A stretch of 64,000 nt of DNA from Berryella wangjianweii. Its GTDB lineage: Bacteria > Actinomycetota > Coriobacteriia > Coriobacteriales > Eggerthellaceae. Shown one piece after another: positions 33,649 through 42,152 of the stretch. The stretch lies in NCBI GenBank assembly GCA_013201155.1, contig CP053716.1:1736001-1800000 (forward strand), read 5' to 3'. Position numbers and translations under genes: made by a program. Each line of letters opens with the position of its first letter. The first letter of the stretch is position 1. The notes under the pieces were generated by a model, which worked only from the letters and a program-made list of their open reading frames with translations, was not told the origin of the DNA and searched no databases.

Positions 33649-33806
33649 GAAGGGCGCAGTGAATCTCCGCAGGTCCTGCGCGACGGTCGCGCGGCGCGGA
33701 TGCGGATGTTGTTGGGCGGTGTTTCCCGCGTCCTCGGGCGGTTCGGATCGCGGGGCTGCGTTGCCTCGCGGGGCCTGCGAGGCCAAGGCCGAAGGAGATG
33801 GTTTGC

Positions 33807-35033
33807 ATGACTGACGGGGTTTCTCAGCGCACGGTCGCACCGAGGCGCGCGCATGGCTCATCGAGCATCAGGGCGAGCGTCCCGACCGAGGCGTCCGACG
33901 CCGCTGCCGGGGCCGCGCCTCGCAAGCCGCGCGTGCGTCTGATGTTCGTGGACGTGCTGAATGCCGTGGCGTGCTTTGCGGTGATCGTGCTGCATACCAC
34001 CTTCGCGGTGTTCTCGCCTGCGCATTCGTACAGCTGGCTGATCGCCGACTGGTGGCAGTCGGTGTTCATCTACGCGGTGCCGATCTTCTTCATGATCAGC
34101 GGCATGAACCTGCTGGGATACCGCGCCCGCCAGACCACCGCCGACTTCTTCAAGCGCCGCGTGGTGCGCACCGGCGGCGCCCTGCTGCTGGGCAGTGCGG
34201 TGTCGTATCTGGCATTCACGCTGTTCCCCGACTTCTTCTGGGGCACCGAGGAGTTTCGCGGCGGGCCCAACCCCATCGACTTCGTGAAGCGCGTGCTGTC
34301 CAACGGCATCTCGGGCACGTACTGGTTCTTCTACGCGATCATCTACCTGTACCTGATCACGCCGCTGCTGTCGCTGGCCGTGGGTAGGCGCGACCTTATG
34401 CGCTATCTGATCGGCCTGACGGCCTTGGCCGCCATCGCGCCGCCACTGATCAGCTTCTTCGGCTTCAACCCCGCCTATGGCAGCGTGGCTTTGGGATGGC
34501 CCCTGTTCGGCAGCATCAGCCTGCTGTACTTCCTGTGCGGCTACTACGTGCGAACCTACATGGCGCCGCTGGACCGTCGCGGCCAGATGATCGCAGGGGG
34601 TCTTATCGTGGCGTCGATCGCGGCGATCTTCGCATCGGGTCTGCTGGCGAACGGCTGGTTCGGTCCCGAAATGCCCCAATCGCTGCAGGGTGGGGCGCTC
34701 ACCAGCATAAACTCGCCGTTCTGCGTGGTGCTGGCCCTATCGCTGTTCAAGTTGTTCGAGTCGCTGGACCCCGTGTTCCAGCGCTGGGGCGCACGGGCGA
34801 AGGCGGCGGTGTCGCTGGTGTCCGGTCTGTCGCTGTACGTGTACCTGTTCCACTGCACGCTGGTGATCAACGGCATGGGCGTGTGGCTTCCTCAGCCGGT
34901 GCTGGACGTGCTCACCCGCGTGCCCGTGGTGAAGGCCGCGATTGTGTTCGCGATTACCCTGAGTGCGGTGTGGGGCGTCCGAACGGTGAAGAACGCCCTG
35001 ATGACGCAGGTGAAGGCTGCACGCAAGGGCTGA
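33807..35033 (+). CDS. Membrane acyltransferase (acyltransferase 3 family)
   Basis: A 408-residue integral membrane protein with about ten hydrophobic segments. The first, VDVLNAVACFAVIVLHTTFAVF, carries the family His. Such proteins move acetyl or other acyl groups onto sugars or peptidoglycan at the outer face of the membrane. No extracellular SGNH domain is attached, so it differs from full-length OatA. The ATG at 33807 has AAGGAG 9 bases before it; an ATG at 33798 directly abuts that site. It lies 158 bp after asnB in the same direction and is probably co-transcribed. The acceptor is unknown. Confidence 0.82.
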   Translation: MTDGVSQRTVAPRRAHGSSSIRASVPTEASDAAAGAAPRKPRVRLMFVDVLNAVACFAVIVLHTTFAVFSPAHSYSWLIADWWQSVFIYAVPIFFMISGMNLLGYRARQTTADFFKRRVVRTGGALLLGSAVSYLAFTLFPDFFWGTEEFRGGPNPIDFVKRVLSNGISGTYWFFYAIIYLYLITPLLSLAVGRRDLMRYLIGLTALAAIAPPLISFFGFNPAYGSVALGWPLFGSISLLYFLCGYYVRTYMAPLDRRGQMIAGGLIVASIAAIFASGLLANGWFGPEMPQSLQGGALTSINSPFCVVLALSLFKLFESLDPVFQRWGARAKAAVSLVSGLSLYVYLFHCTLVINGMGVWLPQPVLDVLTRVPVVKAAIVFAITLSAVWGVRTVKNALMTQVKAARKG

Positions 35034-35350
35034 TGATGCGCGGGGTGGCCCGCGGGCTCGCAGGTCCGCATGCGCGCCTGCGGGCTACCCGTGGGTTTCG
35101 CGCGCCCTCGTCGCGCGTGCGGGTCCGCAATGTGGGCAGAGGGCCCTGCGAAACGAAGCGAGGGAGGCTGCGGCCTCCCTCGCGGGTTTCCTGCGATCAG
35201 GCCGCCCGTGCGCCTGCCTTGCGCAACGGGGGTCCCGCAAGCGTTTTCGGGTTCGATGGCAGCCGTGTTCTCGCCACGCTCACGCTCAGGTGGCCTTTGC
35301 GTGCAGGCGCCGCGCGGGGGGCCTGCACGGCGAGGGGCTTTGGCGCGACG
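35034..35350. other. Convergent intergenic region
   Basis: About 317 bp between the acyltransferase gene and the convergent DUF1846 gene. It holds the terminator listed next, and an 8-bp inverted repeat GTGCAGGC...GCCTGCAC (35301-35328) with a 12-base loop that might end the minus-strand transcript. No gene is seen. Confidence 0.5.
35158..35190 (+). terminator. Terminator after the acyltransferase gene
   Basis: An 11-bp perfect stem (GCGAGGGAGGC and its complement) with loop TGCG and a short GGGTTTCC tail, 125 bp past the stop codon. Confidence 0.6.
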
Positions 35351-36832
35351 TTATTCCTGGTAGTAGCGCTGCGTGCTGAAGCGCGCCTCGCAGCTGGCGT
35401 TGATTCCCAGCGTGCGCAGCAGCTGCTCGTCTTCCTCGGGCAGGATCGACGAGAAGTGCGCGTCGCATCCGCTCAGCTCCTGCAGGTGCTCGATCGCCGC
35501 GCGCGCCTCGGGGTTGTCGGTCGAGCTGCTTGACAGTGCGATCAGCATCTCCAGCGGCCTCAGCTGCGGGGTGTCGTGCCCCAGCACGTCGTCGCGCAGG
35601 CGGCAGATCGGCTCAAGCGCGCGGTTGCTGATCACCGAGGTTTCATCGGCGATTCCCGCCTGGGCCTTCATGGCGTTCAGCAGCACCGAAGCGGCGGCTC
35701 CCAGCAGTTCGGAGGTCTTGCCGGTGATCACGCGCCCGTCGCGCAGCTCGATTGCGCCGGCCGAGCGCTTCGTGTCCTCGGCACGGGCCAGGGCCGCCGC
35801 GCGTGCGGGCATGAGGTTCGCGTCGATGCGCGCCTTCTTCATCAGCAGCTCGATCTTCGCTGCCTCGTCGCTGGGCGCTCCGGTGCGTCGAGCGCTCTCG
35901 GCGGCCTTGAAGTAGCGGCGCACCACCTCTCGATTCGCAGCCTCGCGCACGGCGCCGTCGTCCACGATGGCGTTGCCTGCCATGTTCACGCCCATGTCGG
36001 TGGGCGATTGGTAGGGGCTTTGCCCCAGGATCTTCTCAAGCATGGCCTTCAGCACGGGGAAGATCTCGATGTCGCGGTTGTAGTTGACGGTGGACACGCC
36101 GTAGGCCTCCAGGTGGAAGGGGTCGATCGCATTCACGTCGTCCAGGTCGATCGTGGCGGCCTCGTAGGCGATGTTCACCGGGTGGTCGAGGGGCAGGTTC
36201 CAGATGGGGAACGTCTCGAACTTCGCATAGCCTGCGGTGATGCCGCGCTCGTGGTCGTTGTACAGCTGCGACAGGCAGGTGGCCATCTTTCCCGAGCCGG
36301 GGCCGGGGGCCGTCACCACCACCAGGGGCCGCGTGGTCTCGATGTAGTCGTTGGCGCCGTAGCCCTCGTCGCTGACGATGCGCTCGATGTCGTAGGGGTA
36401 GCCGGCAATGGGGTAGTGCAGGTAGCTCTTCAGCCCCAGCGTGGTCAGGCGCTCGCGGAAGCGGTCGGCGTCGGGCTGGTTGCGGTACTGCGTGATCACG
36501 ATGCTGCCCACGTAGAACCCGCGGCCGGTGAACGCGTCAACCAGGCGCAGCAGGTCCTCGTCGTAGGTGATGCCCAGGTCGCCGCGAATCTTGTTGCGCT
36601 CGATGTCGTTGGCGTTGATGGCCAGCACGATCTCGGCCTCGTCGGCAAGGCTCTCCAGCATGCGCAGCTTGGTGTCGGGCTGGAAGCCGGGCAGCACGCG
36701 CGAGGCGTGGAAGTCGTCGAACAGCTTGCCGCCGAACTCCAGGTACAGCTTGCCGCCGAACTGGTCGATTCGATTCCTGATGTGCGCAGCCTGCAGCTCG
36801 ATGTACCTGTCGTTGTCGAATCCGATTCTCAT
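35351..36832 (-). CDS. DUF1846 family protein
   Basis: A 493-residue protein of the DUF1846 family, about the full family length. It begins MRIGFDNDRY and contains LYLEFGGKLFDD, IVLAINANDIERNKIRGDLG, a glycine-rich P-loop-like TAPGPGSGKMA at residues 174-184, and DVNAIDPFHLEAYG. The biochemical function of the family is not established to my knowledge. The ATG at 36832 has GAAGGAG 6 bases upstream; longer upstream frames run through a promoter. The leader carries a terminator-like hairpin (listed separately). No neighbour explains its job. Confidence 0.9.
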   Translation of the reverse strand: MRIGFDNDRYIELQAAHIRNRIDQFGGKLYLEFGGKLFDDFHASRVLPGFQPDTKLRMLESLADEAEIVLAINANDIERNKIRGDLGITYDEDLLRLVDAFTGRGFYVGSIVITQYRNQPDADRFRERLTTLGLKSYLHYPIAGYPYDIERIVSDEGYGANDYIETTRPLVVVTAPGPGSGKMATCLSQLYNDHERGITAGYAKFETFPIWNLPLDHPVNIAYEAATIDLDDVNAIDPFHLEAYGVSTVNYNRDIEIFPVLKAMLEKILGQSPYQSPTDMGVNMAGNAIVDDGAVREAANREVVRRYFKAAESARRTGAPSDEAAKIELLMKKARIDANLMPARAAALARAEDTKRSAGAIELRDGRVITGKTSELLGAAASVLLNAMKAQAGIADETSVISNRALEPICRLRDDVLGHDTPQLRPLEMLIALSSSSTDNPEARAAIEHLQELSGCDAHFSSILPEEDEQLLRTLGINASCEARFSTQRYYQE

Positions 36833-36861
36833 GCTGGCTCCTTCGCTTGCCGCTGCGCTCG

Positions 36862-36895
36862 TGAATAAAAGAACATGCCGCCCGGAAGGCGGCAT
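36862..36895 (-). terminator. Terminator-like hairpin in the leader of the DUF1846 gene
   Basis: Read on the minus strand, ATGCCGCC and GGCGGCAT form an 8-bp stem around TTCCG, followed by GTTCTTTTATT. It lies between the candidate promoter and the gene it serves, so it could act as an attenuator or 5' stabiliser. Confidence 0.6.
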
Positions 36896-36911
36896 TGGGG
36901 TTGCCTGCTCG

Positions 36912-36917
36912 ATTATA
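36912..36917 (-). promoter_or_regulatory. Candidate -10 element of the DUF1846 gene
   Basis: A consensus TATAAT on the minus strand, 80 bp before the start codon; transcription would begin about 10 bases before the leader hairpin. No good -35 is seen. Confidence 0.5.
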
Positions 36918-37143
36918 CGGTACCCCGCTCCCGGAGGTGGTGAGAACCGGGTTCTCGAAGCGCCTTCGAAACGGTCAGCTGGGGTGCTCGGGCCGGCGAA
37001 ACATGCGCGCAATCCATTCGCCACGATCTTGAAACACCGGCGCGCGACGCGGCGCTTCGGCGCCCGCGCATGGCGGCCGGCGCGACCTGGCTGCGGCAAC
37101 GCGTCAGGCAGGCGTATGATAGGGGGGAGGGAAGGAGGCTGCG
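36918..37143. other. Rest of the divergent region DUF1846-xerC
   Basis: No gene is seen. TATGAT at about 37117 may be a -10 element for xerC, close to the GGAAGGAGG ribosome binding site. Confidence 0.4.
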
Positions 37144-38046
37144 ATGACGTTCGAGCGCGAGAGGTCCGAGTACCTTGCCTACCTGCGGGTGGAGCGGGGC
37201 GCGTCGGCCCATACCTCGCAGGCGTACGCGGCTGACCTGCGTCGCTACGCCGACTTCCTCAGCGATGCGGGCGTATCCGACCCAGCCCAGGTGGAGCGTC
37301 GCCATATCGTGGACTTCCAAGAGAGCCTGGCGCGCGAGGGGTTCGCCGTGTCCACGGTCGATCGCCGGCTGTCGGTGGTGAAGGGCTTCCACCGCTTCCT
37401 TGCGCGCGAGGGTCGCACGCCCCACAACCCCGCCGCCAGCGTGCGGCTGCCGAAGCCTCCGGCCAAGCTGCCCGATGTGATCGCAGCCGAGCAGGTGGGG
37501 GCTATGATCGACGCGGTAATAGGCGATGATGCCCGCGCGCTTCGCAACCGTGCCCTGCTTGAGGTGCTGTACGGTTGCGGTCTGCGGGTCAGCGAGTGCG
37601 TCGGACTCGACCTGTCGTCGGTGTCGATGGCCGAGGGGTTCGTCCGCGTGGTGGGGAAGGGCGATCGCGAGCGCCTGGCCCCTCTGGCGGGCTGCGCTTT
37701 GCGCGCGCTTGAGGCGTATCTGGCCGAGGGCCGCCCTGCGTTGCTTGGCGCGCGGCGCGCTCAGGAGCCCGCGGTGTTTCTGAACGCACGCGGAGGGCGC
37801 ATCTCACGGCAGAGCGTGCATCGCATCGTGGCCGACGCGGGCCTGCGGGTGGGCATCGCGAACCTGCATCCCCACACGCTGCGGCACTCCTTTGCCACGC
37901 ATCTGCTGGAAGGCGGGGCCGACCTGCGGGCCATCCAGCAGATCCTGGGGCATGCCGATATCGCCACCACGCAGGTGTACACCCATGTCAGCCGTGCCCA
38001 TGTGCGCGAAGAGTACCTGAGCGCCCATCCGCGCGCCGGCCGGTAG
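37144..38046 (+). CDS. xerC: Tyrosine recombinase XerC/XerD type
   Basis: A 300-residue site-specific recombinase, the normal length of XerC/XerD. The N-terminal core-binding domain ([19 protein letters not shown]) is followed by the catalytic domain with all six active-site residues: Arg148 (GLRVSE), Lys172, His244 and Arg247 ([10 protein letters not shown]), His270 (LGHAD) and Tyr279 (VYTHV). Such enzymes resolve chromosome dimers at dif during division. Location next to the division cluster fits that role; no integrase features, attachment sites or phage genes are nearby. GGAAGGAGG precedes the ATG. XerC versus XerD cannot be decided. Confidence 0.93.
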   Translation: MTFERERSEYLAYLRVERGASAHTSQAYAADLRRYADFLSDAGVSDPAQVERRHIVDFQESLAREGFAVSTVDRRLSVVKGFHRFLAREGRTPHNPAASVRLPKPPAKLPDVIAAEQVGAMIDAVIGDDARALRNRALLEVLYGCGLRVSECVGLDLSSVSMAEGFVRVVGKGDRERLAPLAGCALRALEAYLAEGRPALLGARRAQEPAVFLNARGGRISRQSVHRIVADAGLRVGIANLHPHTLRHSFATHLLEGGADLRAIQQILGHADIATTQVYTHVSRAHVREEYLSAHPRAGR

Positions 38047-38182
38047 CCCGCCGCACGCGCGTCCGCCCGCATCGTGGTGCCGCCGGTTTCCCGCACGTGT
38101 GCGCCGCCGTGCCCCTCGCCGCTGCGTCGGCCGCCGCGCCCCTGCGCTTGCGCGTCCGCGTCCCTTATGGCCGCGCTCTCTG

Positions 38183-38197
38183 CCCCACTTTGCCCCA
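38183..38197 (-). promoter_or_regulatory. Distal inverted MraZ-type repeat pair
   Basis: On the minus strand two TGGGG elements are spaced by 5 bp (TGGGG CAAAG TGGGG), the same spacing as at the mraZ promoter 200 bp away but in opposite orientation. Confidence 0.35.
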
Positions 38198-38380
38198 CTG
38201 AATCTTCACGCATGAAAAAAAGCATCATGTATGGCTAGATGTTGGCCAGTAAATCTTTTTACACACCACATACGGTGTCTCTTCTTGATTAAGTCAGGTT
38301 TTTCATTCGTGATATTTCTTAATGCTTATGCAGGTGGGCGGCATCCATCAGGCTTTTTAAGCGACCGGGGAGCAAAAATG

Positions 38381-38409
38381 TTGAGAAGTGGGAGAAAGTG
38401 GGGTACTAT
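38381..38409 (+). promoter_or_regulatory. Promoter of the mraZ/dcw operon
   Basis: TTGAGA and TACTAT are separated by exactly 17 bp. Transcription would start about 30 bases before the mraZ ATG. The spacer and -10 overlap the MraZ-type repeats. Confidence 0.7.
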
Positions 38410-38413
38410 GGGT
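38389..38413 (+). promoter_or_regulatory. MraZ-binding-type repeat array
   Basis: Three TGGGN elements with 5-bp spacers (TGGGA, TGGGG, TGGGT), which is the pattern reported for MraZ binding boxes in other bacteria. The array lies across the promoter spacer and -10, so MraZ binding would repress the operon. Confidence 0.75.
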
Positions 38414-38447
38414 CGCGTCAGCAAGGCTGGGGGAATGGAGCAGGAAT

Positions 38448-38897
38448 ATGACGGAAGAGGTGAGCACCGTCGTCGATCTGAACGGCGAGTATCGCTTCAA
38501 AGTCGATTCCAAGGGTCGCATGTCGCTGCCCGCGAAGTTCCGCAAGGCCTTGTCGAACGACCTCGTGGTAACTCTGAGCCCCGATAGCGAATGCGTGTAC
38601 GTGTTCGAGACGCCCTCGTTCAACCGCTGGGTCACCCAGCTGTTCGAGGATCGGTTCGGCGGCTACTCGGCCTCCAACCGAGAGCACAGCCGCCTGCGCA
38701 CCGCCCTCAAGGCGCGTGCGTTCGACGTTCAGGTTGACGGTGCCGGGCGCATCATGCTCCCCGCCGACCAGCGTGACGCCGTCTCGATCGACAAGGAAGT
38801 CGTGATCGTGGGCAACACCGGGTACTTCGAGGTGTGGGACGCCGCCCGCTACGATGCGATGGCCAGCGAGGTTGATCTGAGCCTCCTGTTCAGCTAG
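38448..38897 (+). CDS. mraZ: Transcriptional regulator MraZ
   Basis: A 149-residue DNA-binding protein with two SpoVT/AbrB-like halves: VDSKGRMSLPAKFRKAL near the N-terminus and VDGAGRIMLPADQRD in the second half. MraZ forms a ring and represses the dcw operon through spaced TGGGN repeats, and such an array overlaps the promoter here. AGGA stands just before the ATG. It is the first gene of the division and cell wall cluster, 12 bp before rsmH. Confidence 0.95.
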   Translation: MTEEVSTVVDLNGEYRFKVDSKGRMSLPAKFRKALSNDLVVTLSPDSECVYVFETPSFNRWVTQLFEDRFGGYSASNREHSRLRTALKARAFDVQVDGAGRIMLPADQRDAVSIDKEVVIVGNTGYFEVWDAARYDAMASEVDLSLLFS

Positions 38898-38909
38898 CGA
38901 GGGTGGCGA

Positions 38910-39866
38910 GTGACAAGCGAATATCGGCATATACCGGTCCTGCTCGCCGAGTGCCTCGAGCACTTGAACATCGAACCGCAGCATACGTTCGTGGATGCAA
39001 CGCTCGGCGGTGCAGGACATTCCCTTGAAGTGGCCGGGAAGCTGGGTCCTCAGGGAACGCTGATCGGAATCGACCAGGACGAGGTTGCCCTGCGGGCAGC
39101 GCGCGAACGCCTGGAGGCGCTTCCGGACGATCGGCGTCCCCGACTTGAGCTCCTGCGCGGCAACTTCGGGAACCTGGACGACCTGCTGGTTTCCGCCGAG
39201 GTGCCTGGGATCGACGCCATACTGTTCGACCTGGGCGTATCGTCGGTGCAGATCGACACACCGTCACGTGGCTTCTCCTTCAAGGAAGACGGCCCACTTG
39301 ATATGCGGATGGATCCGGGGAAACAGACCCTTACCGCAGAAGAGATCGTGAACACCTACAACGCAGCAGATCTCACTCGGATCATCCGTGCCTACTCCGA
39401 CGAGCGATGGGCAAGCCGCATTGCGGCCTTCATCGTCGAGCGTCGGCAGCAGGAGCCCCTCGTTACCAGCGCTCAGCTGGTGGATGTGGTGAAGTCCGCC
39501 ATCCCCGCTTCGGCGAGGCGCGCGGGCGGGCATCCTGCGAAGCGAACCTTCCAGGCTTTGAGGATAGAGGTCAACTCGGAGCTCACCGTGCTCAGGCAAG
39601 GGCTTGAGGCTGCGGTGCGCTGGCTGAATCCTCAGGGCAGGATCGTGGTCATCTCGTACCACTCGCTTGAGGACCGCATCGTCAAGGAGACCTTCAGCTC
39701 CCTCGCCCAGCGCTGCACGTGCCCGCCGGACCTTCCGGTGTGCGCCTGCGGTCGGCAGCCGATACTCGACGTCATTACCCGCAAGCCCGTTGCGCCCTCC
39801 GCAGACGAGGTGGAGCGCAACCCCCGGGCCCGCAGCGCCAAGGTGCGTGCGGCCCGGAAGCGATAG
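38910..39866 (+). CDS. rsmH: 16S rRNA (cytosine-1402 N4) methyltransferase
   Basis: A 318-residue SAM-dependent methyltransferase (MraW) that modifies 16S rRNA at position 1402. The SAM motif FVDATLGGAGHS, the substrate-side GKEDG-like FKEDGPLDMRMD and HPAKRTFQALRIEVN are conserved. The start is GTG with GAGGG upstream. Its place directly after mraZ is standard in bacteria. Confidence 0.96.
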   Translation: MTSEYRHIPVLLAECLEHLNIEPQHTFVDATLGGAGHSLEVAGKLGPQGTLIGIDQDEVALRAARERLEALPDDRRPRLELLRGNFGNLDDLLVSAEVPGIDAILFDLGVSSVQIDTPSRGFSFKEDGPLDMRMDPGKQTLTAEEIVNTYNAADLTRIIRAYSDERWASRIAAFIVERRQQEPLVTSAQLVDVVKSAIPASARRAGGHPAKRTFQALRIEVNSELTVLRQGLEAAVRWLNPQGRIVVISYHSLEDRIVKETFSSLAQRCTCPPDLPVCACGRQPILDVITRKPVAPSADEVERNPRARSAKVRAARKR

Positions 39867-39932
39867 GCGGTTTCCCGCCCGTCGCGAAACCGCAGAGCAA
39901 ACGCCGCACAGACGAGCCGGAGACCACACCCC

Positions 39933-40397
39933 ATGGCAAGCGCCCAGCACGCATATCGCCTCACCGATTTCGAGTACGCCCCCGCGCGACCCGCGCGGCC
40001 CGACGTGCGCGTTCTTCCCGGTGGGCGCGGCAGGTCCCAGGGCGTCGCGCCCTCCCTGCTGCTGGTTGCCAACCTGGCTGCGGTGGCTATGATCGTGGCC
40101 ACGCTGGTGTGCTTCTTCCGTATCGGGTTCGCCTCGGCGGCCGTCGACTCGCTGATGAAGGGCCAGGAGCTGATGGCCGGCATCCGCGAGGCGCGCTCGA
40201 TGGGCAACGACCTCGAGATCACCCAGACCGCCCTGTCGAATTCGGCCACCATCAAGTCCGCCGCCACCGGCATGGGTATGGTGGCCCCCGAGGGCGTGGG
40301 CTCGCTGTCGCTTGAGAAGGACATCGTTGCCACCGATGCTCAGGGCGCCCTGTCGCTTTCGGGAAGCATTCAGAACAAGATCGAGACGCAGAGGTAG
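39933..40397 (+). CDS. ftsL: FtsL-like septum protein
   Basis: A 154-residue bitopic protein: about 55 cytoplasmic residues, one membrane segment (APSLLLVANLAAVAMIVATL) and an outside part with heptad-like spacing. Sequence similarity to FtsL is slight, as is usual, so the call rests on topology, size and its place between rsmH and ftsI. FtsL bridges FtsB and FtsQ at the septum. GGAG lies 9 bases before the ATG. Confidence 0.7.
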   Translation: MASAQHAYRLTDFEYAPARPARPDVRVLPGGRGRSQGVAPSLLLVANLAAVAMIVATLVCFFRIGFASAAVDSLMKGQELMAGIREARSMGNDLEITQTALSNSATIKSAATGMGMVAPEGVGSLSLEKDIVATDAQGALSLSGSIQNKIETQR

Positions 40398-40400
40398 CCC

Positions 40401-42137
40401 GTGGGCTCGCGCAGCAGAGCGTCGCGCGCCAAGGCGGGCCCCGAGCGCCTGGCTGTGCGCGGTTCAAGCCGCACGTTTTGGGTGATGGCGGCATTCGGCC
40501 TGATAGTTGCCGTGTTCGTGATGCGTCTTCTGTACCTTGACGTGATCGTGGCGCACGAGTACTCCACCCAGGCCAAGGCCGCGCGCACCATCGGCATCAC
40601 CGTGGAGGCCAAGCGCGGCACCATCTACGACCGCAATCACAACGTGCTGGCGATCAGCGTGGACGCCACCACCATCTACGCCAATCCCTCCGAGGTGGAC
40701 GACCCGCGGGGCACGGCCGCCAAGATCGCCGATGCGATCGGGGGGGAGGCCGACGACTACGTTGACAAGCTGCTGGACGCCCGCCGGCAATTCGCCTACA
40801 TCAAGCGGAAGGTGGATCCCGCGGTGGCCCAGTCGCTGCGTGACCAGAACCTGAAGGGCGTCTACTTCCTGCGCGACTCGAAGCGCTCGTATCCGTATGG
40901 TCAGGTAGGCGGCCAGATCGTGGGCGCATGCAACGAAGAGGTGAACACCGAGACCCAAACCGAGTACCTGAAGGGCATCGCGGGCCTTGAGTACTATTAC
41001 GACAAGCAGCTGTCGGGCACGCCCGGATACTACGAGGCCGAGCGCGGGGCCGACGGCACCCCGATCCCCGGCGGCGTGCACGAGTCGGTGCCGGCACAGA
41101 ACGGCGAGGACATCATCGTCTCGCTTGACATCGAGATGCAGCGCGCCCTTGAGGAGAAGCTGACAAGCGGCCTGGCCGCGGTGGGAACCAACTCGGGCAC
41201 CGCCGTGCTGATGGACGGCGGCACCGGCGAGATATACGCGGCCGCCTCGCTGCCGCTGTTCAACCCGGCCGACCGCACCACGGTGGAGGAGGGGTCAACC
41301 CAGCTGAAGGCCGTGTCGAACCTGCTTGAGCCAGGTTCGGTGTTCAAGACCGTGGCGGCCATGTCGCTGCTGGAGACGGGCTCTATGGGCCCGGAGGACA
41401 CGCTGTTCGCACCTGCGGTCATCAGCGCCGACGGCTACAAGGTGTCGGACGCTCACGAGCGCGGCGACACCGTGTACAGCCTGCGTCAGGTCATGCAGTA
41501 CTCCTCGAACGTGGGCATCGCCCTTGCCGTGGAGAGGATGGGATTCAAGCCGTTCTACGATCATATTCTGAAGTACAAGCTCAACGAGCTGTCGGGCGTG
41601 GACTATCCGGGCGAGCAGAGCGGCTACCTGCTTGACTACGACAAGTGGAGCCGGGTGGCGGGCTACAACGCCACCTTCGGTCAGGGCCTGTCGATGACCC
41701 CGCTGCAGATCACGCGCTTCTATGCGGCGCTGGTGAACGACGGCAGCGCGCCCACCCCGCACTTCCTGCTGCGCAGTTCAGGCGACGAGGCGCCCCGCGA
41801 GTGGAAGCAGACGCAGGTGGTGGAGAACACCGACGCCATCGCGCCCATGACCAGCATGCTTGAGACGGTGGTGACCGACGGCACCGGCAAGCGCGCCGCG
41901 GTGGAGGGCGTGAAGGTGGCGGGCAAGACGTCAACCGCCGAGATCTACGACGAGGTGAACGGCGGCTACCTGAAGGGCGTGTACAACCTGTGCTTCGCGG
42001 GCTACCTGCCTGACTCGTCAAGCCGCCTGGTGTGTTTTGTAGGCGCCGACCGCGTGCCCTTCGACAGCGGGGTCACCTTCATCTTTCGCGATATAATGTC
42101 CGAGGCTGTCAATCGATACAACATCGTACCTGAGTAA
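40401..42137 (+). CDS. ftsI: Septal peptidoglycan transpeptidase FtsI (class B PBP)
   Basis: A 578-residue class B penicillin-binding protein that crosslinks septal peptidoglycan. It has a membrane anchor near residues 28-50 (VMAAFGLIVAVFVMRLLYL), a dimerisation domain opening with KRGTIYDRN, and a transpeptidase domain. The active-site motifs are SVFK near residue 313 and SSN near 367. The third motif reads KTST (Lys509) where KTGT or KSGT is expected, so the conserved Gly is Ser. The start is GTG behind AGAGG, 3 bp after ftsL. No PASTA domains are present. Confidence 0.95.
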   Translation: MGSRSRASRAKAGPERLAVRGSSRTFWVMAAFGLIVAVFVMRLLYLDVIVAHEYSTQAKAARTIGITVEAKRGTIYDRNHNVLAISVDATTIYANPSEVDDPRGTAAKIADAIGGEADDYVDKLLDARRQFAYIKRKVDPAVAQSLRDQNLKGVYFLRDSKRSYPYGQVGGQIVGACNEEVNTETQTEYLKGIAGLEYYYDKQLSGTPGYYEAERGADGTPIPGGVHESVPAQNGEDIIVSLDIEMQRALEEKLTSGLAAVGTNSGTAVLMDGGTGEIYAAASLPLFNPADRTTVEEGSTQLKAVSNLLEPGSVFKTVAAMSLLETGSMGPEDTLFAPAVISADGYKVSDAHERGDTVYSLRQVMQYSSNVGIALAVERMGFKPFYDHILKYKLNELSGVDYPGEQSGYLLDYDKWSRVAGYNATFGQGLSMTPLQITRFYAALVNDGSAPTPHFLLRSSGDEAPREWKQTQVVENTDAIAPMTSMLETVVTDGTGKRAAVEGVKVAGKTSTAEIYDEVNGGYLKGVYNLCFAGYLPDSSSRLVCFVGADRVPFDSGVTFIFRDIMSEAVNRYNIVPE

Positions 42138-42152
42138 AGGGGGCGCGCACCT

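Larger units (their letters stand above)
38047..38447 (+). other. Control region upstream of mraZ
   Basis: A 400-bp stretch. Its second half (about 38200-38360) is distinctly AT-rich compared with the rest of the window and holds no gene. The right end contains the mraZ promoter with MraZ-type repeats, and the left part an inverted pair of the same repeat. Confidence 0.6.

Noticed and set aside
31660..33861. A 733-codon minus-strand frame opposite asnB
   Set aside because: Same reason; asnB has every catalytic motif and the reverse frame has none.
37144..38046. The tyrosine recombinase as an integrase of a mobile element
   Set aside because: Length and motifs match housekeeping XerC/XerD, and no tRNA attachment site, excisionase or phage gene is near.
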